Positions 12,137 through 24,952 of a DNA stretch of 64,000 bases are shown one piece after another. Each line of letters starts with the position of its first letter. The first letter of the stretch is position 1. This stretch comes from Alnus glutinosa. Its lineage: Eukaryota; Streptophyta; Magnoliopsida; Fagales; Betulaceae. The DNA lies in NCBI RefSeq assembly GCF_958979055.1, contig NC_084889.1:29342261-29406260 (forward strand), written 5' to 3'. A program made the position numbers and the translations under genes. The notes beneath the pieces were generated by a model. That model had not been told where the DNA came from, did no database searches, and saw only the letters and a list, made by a program, of their open reading frames with translations.

Positions 12137-13655
12137 CATTTCTAAGAGCGCCATTTTAATGGTTGTTTTATGAGAAATTTAACTTGAGAGAAAACTCTAT
12201 TGGGTGGTTATAAGTCCTATGATCAAGCATGTATACTTCATCCTCAGAGACTGCATGAGAGTGGAAGTTAATTGGTTCAAGTTATTGTCTGTTATGATAT
12301 TATATTAAATCAATACCACTTATATATCCCAAAAGATTAATCTGATAAGAAGAGGTAATCAATTTAATGATTTATATCCTAACAGATAGAACTCAAGTAA
12401 CTAAAATTTAAGGAATGTCTACCCTTAAAATACTATATATGCCATTAGAGAAATTAAAATATCGAGAAAGGTTAATTTGTAAAGCGGTCAGTACTACATC
12501 TATATATCTTAATAATTATCACTTCAAAATGACTAATCAAGTTATAATTGAAGCTTCATAAAATCAGTTATAAAGTCCAATTTCACGTGATAAAAAGCTA
12601 ATGTAAGAATTAGCATCGATCTATAAGTACCAAACCAAATTAAACGACATACCCAAGCCTTGATAAGTAAGTCTTTAACATAGAAAGGATAATGATAATT
12701 AAGTAAGTGCATGTATAAGTTTTTAACATAAAATTGCAGACACTAGGCAAAATTATGATCAAGCCTTGACATAAAAGTAATTTATGCACTTGAAGATAAA
12801 TATATATATAGCTAGCACCACTTGGTTATAATATAGTTTCAGGAAATCAAAATCCTTTAAATTAAACTTTCACTCTTGGAATAAAATCTACACACATAAG
12901 AAGGTGCATGCCATTAATGGGACAATTTGTTTGACATAGAACAACCTTAAATAAGAGGTCAACAATGTCCTCAATTAGATCGAACATGCAGAAACCAAAC
13001 TTTACATCCAACAACCTTAATTAGTTAGGAGGCCAGTCAACAATGTGTTTTCGAGGCATGCATGTATGGTAACCAAATTAAAGGCATTTGAACACCGATC
13101 TCCATTTCATGTTCTTTTCCTTTTTCACTAGTTTGTTCATTAATGTACTACGAGCTACCGTGATGTCTACATTAATTAGGCCTTTAGATGAATATATATA
13201 TATATATGCTCTCAAATGCAAGTGCATGGTCACTTCTCGATATGGCAGTAAAAATAGAAATATTTCTTTGTATTTTAACGTTAATCTCGTGTACATCTCT
13301 GTTGAGTTGATATACTCCATCCACCATTGATAAATTTTTTTTTTTTCTTTTTAATTCAGGATAGATGAAACATGCCAACTCAATGAAAATATACTCGAAA
13401 TAGACACCAGAATACAAAAAATAATTTCTCCAGTAAAAATCATCATTGAATGCTACATGTCTTTTTATTTATTATTTCATTTAATAGAAATTTTCATTGT
13501 TACATCAAGGAGTAAACAATAAAAAGTATATGTACCACTCCTCATATATATACATACATCGATCAAACTTCGTGTAGCGAGGAGATCAAAGAAGAAGAGG
13601 AGAAGAATTATCTCATGATGTATTTAAGGGCAAAGGTAGAAAATAAATATGCATG

Positions 13656-13686
<31 letters not shown>

Positions 13687-13790
13687 TACTCTTCCGTTTA
13701 GATTCATATCCACTTCAAGAGAATCAAAGAACTTTCCTCCAGTATGTCTTATACCAACAGTAATTTCACAAACAGCTTCAGCTTTTCCGA

Positions 13791-13836
<46 letters not shown>

Positions 13837-14017
13837 ACATGCTACATGTCTCCTTAAATATAGTCTGTCTGTCAATGCAGTAGCAACATGCATCTAGGTG
13901 ATCAGGTAGTAATTAGTTAGAAGACGTACGTATATGCAAGTGATTCCTTTCTTTTCTTTGTTTTTTAATACAGTATGTGTCATCTATCATCATTCAGACA
14001 CCACAACCGTATACTAA
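11728..14017. other. Intergenic sequence 3' of the MYB gene
   Basis: AT-rich, no coding region recognised. It holds a (GA)n run at about 12112-12135, (TA)n runs at about 13650-13685 and 13790-13832, and low-complexity A/T tracts. The part adjacent to 14018 should contain the MYB 3' untranslated region. Confidence 0.4.
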
Positions 14018-15309
14018 TTAAGAACTTCCAGTAACAGACAAGAAATCTATGAATGGAACACCAGCCTTGTTCTGCTGTTCCGTTTCTTCTTGGTTCACCT
14101 CCTCATCATCTCTTCTCGCATTATCTATCACTTCGCTACCATTAGACTCTGTATTTACTTGCAGAAAATCATAAAACTCAACCGGCTGCTTCTTTTCTGC
14201 AATTACAACATGAACAAGAATACTATTAGTAGACCGTTATACAACTGCAACACAATTGGATAACGTAGCTATAAAAATTAATTCTTATTGATTAAAAACT
14301 GGTTTTCCCTGCCACGTCTTCCTAGTTATATCACAGTCTATTTTATATTCAGAGCCTAGATACTATGAATTTTGATGTTTACCTTCGAGCATAGTGATAC
14401 AAGGACTTAGATCTTGAGAGAACCACTCTTTGGGAAATTGGGGAGAGTTATATGTGAAAGGGTAGGCATATCTTTCACGGAATTTGTCAACAAAGGGAGT
14501 AAGGTTTCTTGTCTCACAGTTGATGATCTGGACGTCTTGAACTTTTAAAGAAGAAGTCTTTTGCTCGTTCATTAATGTCTGAGCAGCTCTTTTGGCATAA
14601 AGCTTAGATCTTTCTCTGCATCTCCGTGCCATGATCACATGCCAATGGTTCTTCACTGCATTATCAGTGCGACCAGGGAAAAGCCTTGCTATTACAGCCC
14701 ATCTATTCCCATGGATCCGGTGAGAAGCCAAAAGTCGCTCCTCTTCCTCCTCTGTAAAAGGGTTTCTATTGATCCTTGGATCCAACTGATTGAACCATCT
14801 CAACCTACAGCTCTTCCCTGATCAAATTCATTACTTTATGTGTCAGTTAAAGCTAGCTGCAATTATAGTACTTTAGAGAGCACCAGCAGATAATAATATT
14901 CACAATAAACAAGAAAATAGATCGACTCTCATAGATCATTTTGCTCTCTCGTTCCATGTGAAAATCAAAGACAGAACGATGAGAGAAAAGTATACAGGAG
15001 AGCTATTAGGAATCGAAGCTAGACTGGCGTTAGACGATCGCTCTAATACCAAACATTTAATTTAATTTATATTCTAACAATCATGTTCTTTTTACAACAA
15101 ACCCTAGTTAGCTAGCTAGCATGTTTTGACAAACAATTAAAAAAGAAAAATCACAGATTAGCTAGATAGATTGATTTTATTTGGTCTCTCTCACCTGATC
15201 TTCCTTGGAGCTTTTCAGCTATGGCGTTCCAGTTATGGGGTCCATAGCGTTCCACCAACTCCCGGAGCTTCTCATCTTCAGCAGGCCTCCAGTGGCCTCT
15301 GGTGCACAT
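14018..15309 (-). CDS. R2R3-MYB transcription factor, MYB52/54/105/117 type
   Basis: Complete three-exon gene: 15195-15309, 14383-14817, 14018-14196. It encodes 242 residues; 729 bases join in frame through GT-AG junctions. R2 spans residues about 4-54 with Trp7, Trp27 and Trp46. R3 spans about 55-106 with Phe59, Trp78 and Trp97, the usual R2R3 pattern. The [22 protein letters not shown] and [18 protein letters not shown] signatures identify subgroup 21. Known members act in the nucleus in secondary-wall formation, organ boundaries and lateral meristems. The C-terminus carries PFIDFLSV, close to the PFIDFLGV motif of that subgroup. A short N-terminus (MCTRGHW) before R2 is also normal for it. 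The exon 1/2 junction falls within the R2 Gly39 codon, a position shared by many MYB genes. The gene looks intact. Confidence 0.93.
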
Positions 15310-16544
15310 CTTATATATATATATATATCTTCTAATAACAATAAAAGAATAAATACGCTTTAAAGAATAATAACAGCTAGCAGAGATCGATGATCAAACC
15401 CTAGCTAGCTAGCTATTTATATAACTCAAGGATGATCGAGTTAATCCTCTTTCCTTGCCTGTTCTTCTTCTTCTTCTTCTTCTTCTTTCTGATCGACAAA
15501 AATAACCAGAGAGAGAGAAAGCAATGAAGACAAAGAGAAAGAAAGGGGTCCAAGAGAATATATGGTGGGGGATGGAGACGAGAAAGTGGTTTTCCGTTAG
15601 AGAGTTGGAGGGTTTGGACAGACCCTGCACCTGCGATTGATGCAACGTCTCGGCTAACAAACGCCTTACAAGTAATCACATATGGATAGATATATATACA
15701 TATATACATATGCATATATACATGTCATGAGAGAGAGAGAGAGAGAGAAAGAGTGGTTGCTTGGTGGTGTGAATTTGGTTCTGCTTTCAACGTCTCTCCA
15801 AGTTTCTAACCTACAACTTCTACTTATAACCCACCTCGCTTACTCCTTTTATTTTATAAAAATTTTCTCGCGAACCAAAAAGAAATTTACACTCTATATA
15901 TATATAAATCAGGTAAAAACGTACGGAAATGCTGTAAACCAGTCTTGTACACTTTCTTTAACGATCGAGTAAGTACTGCTTGCCTTTAGATGCAAACAGA
16001 AAGCTACGCTGTCCCTAACCCTAATCCAAAATCCTTATCTAAAACAAGAATTTTTAACTATAATAATTAATAACAATAAATTAAAATAAAATAAAAATAA
16101 ATAAAAAAGGTGGCTGGGTTTGGTAATATTGTTGTCATACTTGTGATGTTGTACATATATATGGCTGTTTTTAAGGTCTTGATCACCTTTCAGACCTAAC
16201 TAACAAATTAGCTTAGAAAGCTGATCACAACTGCACGTGGAGATTCGGACACCTTTCCTCTTGCTTCAAAACTCTTTTGAGTCAAACATCTGGTCTCCCC
16301 GTAGGTGTGTAGTTGCTGTTATATAAAATTTAAAATTACGGCCATATCCTATACCTAGCTAGCTAGCCCTATTATATTGTTTAACCCCGAAAAACTACAC
16401 TTACTCCCTCAAATCTATTACCGCGCAGCTTGTAATTAATTAATGTCTCCTCAATATTTTAATTTTGGGAAAACGTCACTTACTATACCACCCTTGATCT
16501 TTTGGTTGGCCATGCATGTTTTCAATGTAGAACGAGGGATGCTA
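15310..16544. promoter_or_regulatory. Upstream region of the MYB gene
   Basis: This should hold the MYB 5' untranslated region and promoter. A ttatatatatatatat run directly precedes the ATG, a (CTT)n run lies at about 15463-15488 and a (GA)n run at about 15730-15750. No transcription start can be fixed from sequence. The part beyond about 15.9 kb is AT-rich without recognisable features. Confidence 0.35.
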
Positions 16545-16698
16545 AACATCCAAACATTTTTTTTCTAGAATTTAGTTCCAACATGATGTGTTACAATCTC
16601 ATGAGATTTATCATTTTAAAAAATATGACACAATCTCATAGGATTGTGGCACGTCAGGTTGGAACTAAATTTTAGAAAAAAATGTTGGGATGTCAAGG
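16545..16698. repeat. Foldback MITE-like element, about 150 bp
   Basis: The left arm (catccaaacatttttttt, ttagttccaacatgatgtg) is the near reverse complement of the right arm (gtcaggttggaactaaatttt, split here; aaatgttgggatgt). The centre repeats caatctcatgagatt and its complement. It is a typical foldback repeat with no coding capacity. Confidence 0.55.
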
Positions 16699-18033
16699 AT
16701 TTCTTATACACAATCCATGCCGAGGCTTGGCTTCTGAACTGTAGCTACCTCGTACAGCTCTTCCTAATTATTAAAGGGTGGTTCACAATTAGAAGAGGCG
16801 AGTCTTCTAAAACTAAAAAGAAAGAATCAATGGCGATACAATTAGTCATTGGACAAGAAAAGCCCAACATCCCTGCGCTTATCTCATTGATCAAATCAAA
16901 CCCGAATTCATTTATTTTTCTGGTATATAATCGGATTGGGAAAATTCCAATTCTCCTTCTTCGATTTGTGCCTGGCTTTCCCACGAGGACATTAAAGAAT
17001 TCAAAGAAAACTAAGTAACTTCACTTGCCCAGTTCCGATTTCCTACTGAACTTGACCTGTCTTCGATTGCCATGCTGGGCTTTTTGCTCCTTAATCAATT
17101 TTATAATCATACCCTTAAACTTTAAAAAGTGTCAATTTAGGATTATTATCTTTTAATTTTTTGTAATGTCAATCATATCGTCTAAATTTAACGTTAAATG
17201 AAAACAGTTGATGAGTAAAATGTTCCTTATATCCTTAAGATGGTTATAAAATTACAAAAATACCTTGATTTAATAATTAAAAGTTATTTTAAAAATAAAT
17301 AAAGTTTGACCCACGGCGGGTCACAAACCTGACCCCCCGTGGGTCACAAACGTGATCGTCATGGGTCACATTTTTCCAATTTTTTTAAAAGGGAGGGGTA
17401 TTTTGGGGATTTCACTTGCCCTCGTCTTTCATTCATTATATGTATATATGATTTGTTGATGACAAATCAAGCTCTAAAAAGCCTATTTATTGATGATGAA
17501 CTATATCTATCATTCATTATATATGTGTCATGAAGTGCTAGCCACATTTATATATATTATGTCTCTTAAAAACATTACTTACAATTAATTGAGCATCTTC
17601 AAATCACTCTTATATAAGTCAGTTCTGCTAATTAAGATCTGAAATCTCTGAAAACTCTAGCTGAAGGTGCATGAACTAGCTAGTCATGAGGGTACGTGTG
17701 GTGTCCATTTAGTGCATGAAGTGGAATATGCACGGAGAGAGGTGAAAAGGATTCCCAACGTTCATAAATTAAAGTAGCTATAGTAGCTAGGAATCGAAGT
17801 AGTATATATACAATATTCTCTCACTGGGCCTCTCTAGAAAAAGAACATCTGTACAGCTTCGTTTCTTAATTTAGATGATGCTTATATATATATATACAAA
17901 ATCAGAATTAATTTTTTATCGAGATGTAAGGGTCAAAGCATTAATTAATGAGCTGTTACTTCTAATTTTGATGGAGGCCAAACCAAATTTTAATTAATGA
18001 GCTGTTACTTCTAATTTTGATGGAGGCCAAACC

Positions 18034-18079
<46 letters not shown>

Positions 18080-18140
18080 AATTTTTTTGGAAACTTAATT
18101 TCACCAGTACTTTTACAATTTCTCCCTCTAAAATTTTAGA
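16699..18140. other. Intergenic sequence with a 49-bp tandem duplication
   Basis: A 49-bp unit starting ttaattaatgagctgttact occurs twice head to tail at 17941-17989 and 17990-18038, and a (TA)n run follows. About 17310-17370 has three copies of a gtgggtcacaaac-like word. No convincing coding sequence. Confidence 0.5.
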
Positions 18141-18145
18141 ACTCT

Positions 18146-18743
18146 TGTTACGGAATAATACCGATTCTGCCCAATGGGCCATCATCTTGGCCCATTAAGA
18201 CCAACAGCAAATTGTTGAAGCTGTCATGTCCAGAGTCGGTAATTTGCCGACTCTGCATACAGATCAAGGACGGTTAAAAACTGACCTTATGGTGACCACG
18301 AAGGATATCCCACGATCACATGGTAACTATTATTATGGAAGGTGCCCCCCACGATCTGGAGCCGATTGAGAACCGGTTTTAGATTGTAGAGTACGAACCA
18401 CGACTCCACGATCTCAAGCCTGTTAAAGACCGACTTGGCAACGAACGTGGAGTATGTACGACAATCACACAATCCAAGTAGCCAACAAACGCTCTGGATC
18501 TGGCACGTGGTCCAATGGGAAAACCGAACCACCCTCAACATTCCATATATAAATACCTCACAACTAGACAGGTAAATGGATTGAATTGCTCATTGTGATT
18601 AAGAGTGATATACACTTAAGATAATACTAACAAAAGTATCGGAGTGGGATTGTCGGGTTCCCCCGACGCAGCTTTTAATTTTGCAAGATAGATACACGCT
18701 TTCTGAGGGTTCAACAACTACCATACCAGAATCTGTTCTAACA
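18146..18743. mobile_element. Solo LTR, 598 bp, with 5-bp target duplication ACTCT
   Basis: The segment starts TGTTA and ends TAACA, the inverted termini expected of an LTR. It is flanked by identical ACTCT at 18141-18145 and 18744-18748, a 5-bp target duplication typical of LTR retrotransposons. A tatataaata TATA-like box lies at about 18545, followed by a gtatcggagtgggattgtcg stretch like the R/U5 part of plant Ty3/Gypsy (Tat-type) LTRs. No internal coding region or second LTR is present. This is the expected product of LTR-LTR recombination. The Gypsy assignment is an inference from the R/U5 motif. Confidence 0.75.
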
Positions 18744-18748
18744 ACTCT

Positions 18749-19277
18749 CGATCAATTTAGTATATTCAACTTTCAAATTTTTGCAATCTCATCTCTCTTA
18801 TCAGGGTTTGAGGTTAAATCAGATAGGCAAATGGTAAAATGATCGACCTTTAATTATACATCTGTAAACTTTATAAAATTAAAAAATTACCCATAAATTA
18901 TAATTAATTTATTTTCAAAAAATGATGGTAATTTGAAAAGAAAAAAAATTACTGGCGTCATCCATTAGGATTTAATTGAAAACCCTAATGAAGGGGGTAA
19001 GAGAGTTGCAAAAATGATGAAAATTGAGAGTTAAAAGAATTATTGTTTTTTCTAACTATACATAAATGCATGCGTTGAATAATAACGGAGAAAAACGACA
19101 AATCATGTTGCCGGTGAATTTTCTGGTTATTGTTTTGCCAAGTTCGTTGGTTTACGGTTTTTTGGTGGAGAATATATATATGGGGGAAAAAGACAAAGTA
19201 TGAAAACAAACTTAGGAACCAAACAAGGGGCCATGGCCTCCCTCGGCCCCATGCATATACTTCCGTACGTCTCTTTT

Positions 19278-19332
<55 letters not shown>

Positions 19333-20715
19333 CTTTTTCTTTTTTTTAAGTAATTTTTCAAACGGTTAAATTGCAAAAAAGAGAAATTTATCACTAGATC
19401 GAAAACTACCGATCTTCAGGAGATTGGAAATACTCTGATGATTAAATCAGTATAGTGTTTAAGAAAAAAATTTGAAACGAAAAAAAAATGTTATAAACAT
19501 TAATTATTAGGAGAGAGAGCGTAATACCTGATTTGGAGGTGGTGACCCCTTTTAATTATATTTGAGCTAGGCTCCTCAAAGACGGTTCCTAGATATTTGT
19601 GATCATGCGGCGAGTTTATAGCCTTCTGATTACTTTTCATGATGAGGCTGACTGAGTGAGCCTTAGGCATATTTATTGTAGCAACACACACGAAGGCGAA
19701 GCTACCTGGTGTCTTGGGGGTTTCCCCTCCCCCCCCCCAAGCATCATGTTTTTTCCAAATTTTCTTTTAAAAATATTCTTATAATCCTTTGAAAATTAAA
19801 TTATTAAATTGACATGTACGTGTTTCTAAAGCATGTGAGAAGCACATGCCATTAAAAAAATATGTGCTTAATTCTTAATGTTATGGGACACGTATCACTT
19901 TATTATACTGGTTTATAGCTAATTTCTATTTAATTTCAAATGCTAATTCCGTCCTTGCAGACACACGGACGCGTGTGTGTGTATATATATATATATATAT
20001 AGGTTTTAAATTTTTTGATTGCCACAAAGTATATTTTACGTAAATTTTATATATATATTTGGAGAATATTTCAGTGGAATCCGTTAAGGAGACGATTTTT
20101 CTACTTGTGATGATCTCCAGGAGGAACAAAAATAATTAAATTAGTATGGGTAAATGGTTGAAATAATTAATCATGAACGGCCCAAATTCTGCCGTGTTAT
20201 ATATCCTTCAGGTTAAAAACCTACAAAATTTCTTTCTTTTCATTACCCACTAAAACACCATCACCCTCGATCATTATCCTTAATTACCGTCACTACTGCT
20301 AGTCTTCTACCACCATCACTGCTGTGGCGGCTGATCCTACCTTTTGGCTGCTTTCGGAATAACCTAACCATCCTATAATGACCATAGAAGTGTTTCAGAT
20401 AACCACAAACTTTGGCCACATGCATAGATGGTTCGGTCATTCCTAATAGCCGGCCAGTTTGGAATGGACGAAAGCGATCCACCCACGTACGTAGCCACAT
20501 TGGGTGGTTCGGCCATCTCCAAAAGCTTACACGTACATCATTGTTCCTTCTCTCTCTCTTACAGGAAAATTAGGTTAAAAGATATTATTTATCTTTATGT
20601 ATATCTTATATATATTGGTTCAAGATAGGTAAGTGTATAAAAAGACAAAAAAATCCACTACGACTATACCCTCGAAGATAAAATTCTTGGTTCCGCTAGT
20701 ACATTCAGCTGGTAA
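18749..20715. other. Intergenic sequence with long (TA)n
   Basis: A (TA)n run occupies about 19279-19330, shorter ones about 19981-20000, and a poly-C tract about 19731-19738. About 20260-20540 is less AT-rich and has open frames on both strands, but I recognise no protein in it. Confidence 0.35.
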
Positions 20716-21028
20716 TATTAAATCATTACTTATCTTAAAAGTTTAAACTGATAGAAATATATAAATTTAATTATTTAATCAACACTTTAATACTCCCCCT
20801 CACGTGTGGCCTCAAATGTCTTTTTAATAGGTGAGGCCGTCTAACACGTGTAATATTTAATTAAAATGAGAGATGAATTAATGAAAAAAAAAAACAAGGT
20901 TCGAACCCGGTCAGGACCTCTGCTCTGATACCATATTATATTATCACTTATCCCAAAAGCTTTGAAATATGTAAAGCTTAAGTTTCAAAGAATACGTAAA
21001 TTTAATCATTTAATCAAATTTTAATAGG
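20716..21028 (-). mobile_element. Complete TRIM retrotransposon with LTRs, primer-binding site and polypurine tract
   Basis: Read on the minus strand: a 5' LTR at about 20935-21028 (gattaaatgattaaattt to gggataagtgataat), then the sequence tggtatcagagc at 20933-20922, a perfect match to the common plant initiator tRNA-Met primer-binding site. A short internal region without coding capacity follows. The polypurine tract gagggggagta is at about 20791-20802. A 3' LTR closes it at about 20716-20784 (tgttgattaaataattaaat to gataagtaatgattt). That order is diagnostic of a terminal-repeat retrotransposon in miniature. The two LTRs have diverged, so it is not recent. Confidence 0.7.
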
Positions 21029-22397
21029 TAGAAACATAAAAATTGAAATACGAAAGTTGGTGTGGCTGTGTTCCTTTTTTTTTTATTCTTTTTTTTTTAT
21101 TATTTTTTTTTTTTTTTCTGGTCTGAATGTGGCTGTGTACATATAGTTTCATTTTGTGTCTGAGAATTTCATGAAGCCTTTTTCTCCCTCACCTCCAGTA
21201 ACTGAAATCACACAATGCTGTATAAATACATTAATGAAGTTTAATTCAAGTAAAAACTTATTGTCATTACTCTTTGCCAAGAATTTATTAACTTATACGT
21301 TTTACTTGAAATGAAGAGGTTCAGATGTCAACGCAGAGGCACATTTCTATTGATTAGGTTTATTTGTAGCAACTATCGGTATAATATGAGTTTTAGGGTA
21401 ACTGTAAGGGGACATTTGTATTGTTATGAGTCCCTTATTGGTCTGAGTTTGTTTATGACTGTAACTATGTTACCCTTTGGGTGTTTAATGAAATGTTTAC
21501 ATCTTCCCTTCAAAAAAAAAAAAAAAAGAGTATTGTGTTCCTTCTATCTGTCCCAAATCCTTCTCGATCTTATCTGCACTTTCTTTGGACCTCAAAAGAA
21601 GTTGGGCAGAAAGGCAAAGGAGTTTTAAAGCCCTAAAATGTTAGCACCACACTGGTAACAATATGATTGATACTGATGTAGCACACATGATGGTTTCCGT
21701 CAAAATGTTGGACGGAAGTTAGGTCAAGTGAGCTATTTGTGTTTTTTATTATTACGTACCCTAGGGAGTTTTTAGTTACTTTCTAAACTATAAAAAGCTA
21801 TTTGCAATTCAGTGAAACCATATGGATTGATCGATGTTACATATTTTTTAAAAAATTTAAAGAGTAATGCTTAGTAGACTGTTATACGACTATAGTACAA
21901 CTAGAATAATGTGACAATAAAAATCAATTATTGATGATTTTCTTTTTTTTTTTACAAGTGTTAATCCAATGACTGATTTTACTGCCGGCCACATACATCT
22001 TCTATAAGAGTACTCGATCTTATACCCGTATGGCGTTTACTAGATAACAATATCACTCTAATTTAAAATGAGAAACCCAGTATCCAAGCATCCCCTAATT
22101 AATTAAGAAGACAGTTTGGCAATATTTAATGGGGGACATGGGTCTTCATTTGACCGTTGGCCTAACATTCTCCAATAGGAGAAATTGCTTGCTAAAAAAG
22201 TGAGGGAAATCCCTCACCAACCATATGATATGCCCTGCCTAAGAGATTGCTAACTTGCCGCTGCTCGATCTCTCAACTGCATGTTTTTCTTCAGTTATAA
22301 ACATCTCTCTCTCCCTCCTAACCTCTGACCTTCGAGAAACAACAATTGTCATCCTCTGAAAAATGGATCTACCTACGTAAACAAACAAACCAAAAAT

Positions 22398-22440
<43 letters not shown>

Positions 22441-23179
22441 TGAATGCAAACAGTGGATCGGAATATCCTGGATTCTTAACATTTTCACAGATTATTGGTT
22501 CTAATATATATTTTGGTATATATATATATATATGACCACAATCCTGAAGGGAAGGCCAAGTTTGATTGTTCACCAGCTTTACCTACTTCTGGGCATGATC
22601 AGTGATTATATTGACCAAAAGAGTTAGTTTGTTCGTACGGGGAACTTCAAGTACTAGTTCTCTTACATTTGCATGTTTTTTAAGAATATTAATTATCATA
22701 TATACCACATTTCTCCTTGAAGCTGTCTCTCCTAACAAGGAAAACAACCTTCACGTACACAAACAAAAACACCAAAAGATGATCGATAACCCAATACACA
22801 AGGTATATATATATATAAAAACTTCAACCCGGCCATTGAAGTATATCCTTGGCCAGTCGCTCACCAAAACACTCCCTAAGATAAGATTTTGGCTCCAATT
22901 ATTTGCTAGTCAATACGGATCATCTAATCATCAATTTTACAAAAATACATATGTACATGTAATTGGAGAGAATTAATGTTGTTATGAAGATCGATCTACT
23001 AGTGGAAAACTTGAATGCGTGTAATCATCCCACCAGTGGAAATATCAACTATATATATATATATATATATATATATTGACTATTGTACTTGTAGTTGCAT
23101 CTTATAAAAATGAAAGAAAGTTATCAAGCATATATGAGTAGAGACACGCACGGGTGCGCTCACACACGCATACTTCATT
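21029..23179. other. Intergenic sequence, possible retroelement 3' tail
   Basis: About 21300-21530 ends in ttcccttc followed by A15, which looks like the 3' end of a LINE or SINE. No target duplication was found. A (CT)n run occupies 22402-22437. No gene recognised. Confidence 0.35.
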
Positions 23180-23950
23180 CTTAAAATATTAATTAAATGA
23201 TTAAAGTGATTATTTTTTATCAGCTTGAGATTTTGATAATTTAATATGGTATCAAAATTAACAGAGGTTTTGAATTCAAACCTTGTTTCCAACCTCTCAT
23301 TTCAATTAAATATTACATAAATAGCCCAACTACCAACGACCCCTTTTAGAAAGGCCACTTGACGGAATCACCCAAAAGGTCGACGGTCCAACAATTAAGT
23401 TAAGGTCCCTATTGGGCCGACAAACGACAAGGCCCTCAAGATCGCTACCGAAATGGCCTAGCAAGGACCCGAATACACCATTTTCTCAAGTACGCCCTCC
23501 CGCAGTGTATCGGGCGCATTGCCAACTCCCGTAACAACTTATGCAAGTTGTACGCATTCACCCCCAAGCATCCCCCCAAATAAATTTAGGGGCCTAAGGA
23601 AATCTCAACATCGAGCCCTAAAACCCTAGAAGGGATGAGGGGGACGGGGGCCTATATTATATTAGAGACCAGTGGATACCCCCTCAGGCGCGCATGTCTC
23701 CTTTTTCACCCTACCCTTACCTATTCAAGTTATCCTCTCCATCACCTATTAACTTGAGCGTCATAGGGTTCCGCCGAGTGCACCATCGGCCACCCTCTAA
23801 TTCCCTTCTTTTTCTTAATTTCTTGTAGTTCCTCCCTAGAGAGTAGTATGTAGTCATTGTATCAATATTACACATGCTGAGTCTTACTTATTAAAAAATA
23901 AAATTATAAAATATTAATTAAATAATTAAATTAATCATTTCCTATTCCCC
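23180..23950 (+). mobile_element. TRIM-like repeat, split by an LTR insertion
   Basis: The left part has an LTR-like segment (attaattaaatgattaaagt to tttaata) followed at about 23247 by tggtatcaaaatt, a mutated primer-binding site. The right part resumes after 23872 with catgctgagtcttac and ends in another attaattaaataattaaatt copy. The inserted block 23318-23864 separates the two halves. Confidence 0.55.
23318..23864. mobile_element. Solo-LTR-like insertion, 547 bp, flanked by ATATTACA
   Basis: Identical 8-mers ATATTACA flank the segment at 23310-23317 and 23865-23872. It is much more GC-rich than its host repeat and contains ttgagcgtcatagggttccg, which resembles the R/U5 region of Tat-type Gypsy LTRs. 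It ends in CA but begins TAAATAG rather than TG, which one transition would explain. For an LTR the expected target duplication would be the last 5 bp (TTACA), the other 3 matching by chance. Confidence 0.6.
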
Positions 23951-24819
23951 CTTTAACTTTATTTGGGGACAAGCAGAAGATGTTTTCCATAATTAATTTC
24001 TGTTATTTTCTGCTTTAGGAAGTGGCCACATTCTTGTATGCCCTTCTTGGTTCAAGTCACCTGATTTGACGCATAGTCATCTCATTTGGGATAAAAGTTT
24101 TTCTTCTGGGTCCGCCCATCTAACCTTCCCAACTATAAAACCACCGAAAGCAAACTTGTAAACCTTTTGAAGGGGCTACTTTTGCTTCTGAGCTTGACCC
24201 GAGAAACCCTGATCACCATTTTTCTCCTTCTGCAGACCTCATTTCAGTTATATTTTCAATGTTTCATCGCTTATTGTTTCCAAAATGTCAAGGCCATCTC
24301 TTTCACCACTCTATATCTTGACGTACTTCTCTTTTAGAATATAAATAATATTTTCTTTTAAAAAATAAGAACAGAAAAAGAATATTTAAAACATGCTAGC
24401 CTCAGCTCGTTGAGTGCAACTCACTTTTGGGCTTGTAGTTGTGGGTATTAGGTAGAAGACAGGGATGTAAGTGTCATTGTTTGGCGAATATACATTCCTT
24501 TAAATGCATTTTTGTACTAACCTTGATGGAATATAGCACCTTTATCTTGTATAATAGAAACTGGATGCCTTTTATTATATGCCACAGGATCTAGCTATCT
24601 CTTTCGCTTTAAACAGGGAAAAACATTGGATATCTCATTTGATAATGTTTTCATAACTACATGTAAGTTTTAAGTTTATCATATGAAAAATACGTTTAAA
24701 GTTGATATGTCCGCAACCTCTCTCTCCTATTCAGTTTCGACAGTGCCGTTTCTTTCTTTCCGGCCACTTCTCCAGTGTTGTGTGTTAGAATATATATTTC
24801 ATATTACGTTGGTTTATTT

Positions 24820-24859
<40 letters not shown>

Positions 24860-24952
24860 CCTATTTAGGTTTGATTGTAATCGAATCTAGAGATTTAATT
24901 ACAATTTTATATTTTCCTTTATTCTATTTCTTTGTAAGGTTTATTTCTGTTA
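23951..24952. other. Intergenic sequence, no gene seen
   Basis: AT-rich. It contains a (TA)n run at about 24826-24857. Nothing else recognised. Confidence 0.35.

Noticed and set aside
16644..17018. 124-codon plus-strand frame
   Set aside because: Its first part is one arm of a foldback repeat, and no homology is recognisable.
20881..20940. tRNA-like words gttcgaaccc and tggtatcagagc
   Set aside because: No cloverleaf can be drawn; they are the primer-binding site and neighbouring sequence of a TRIM.
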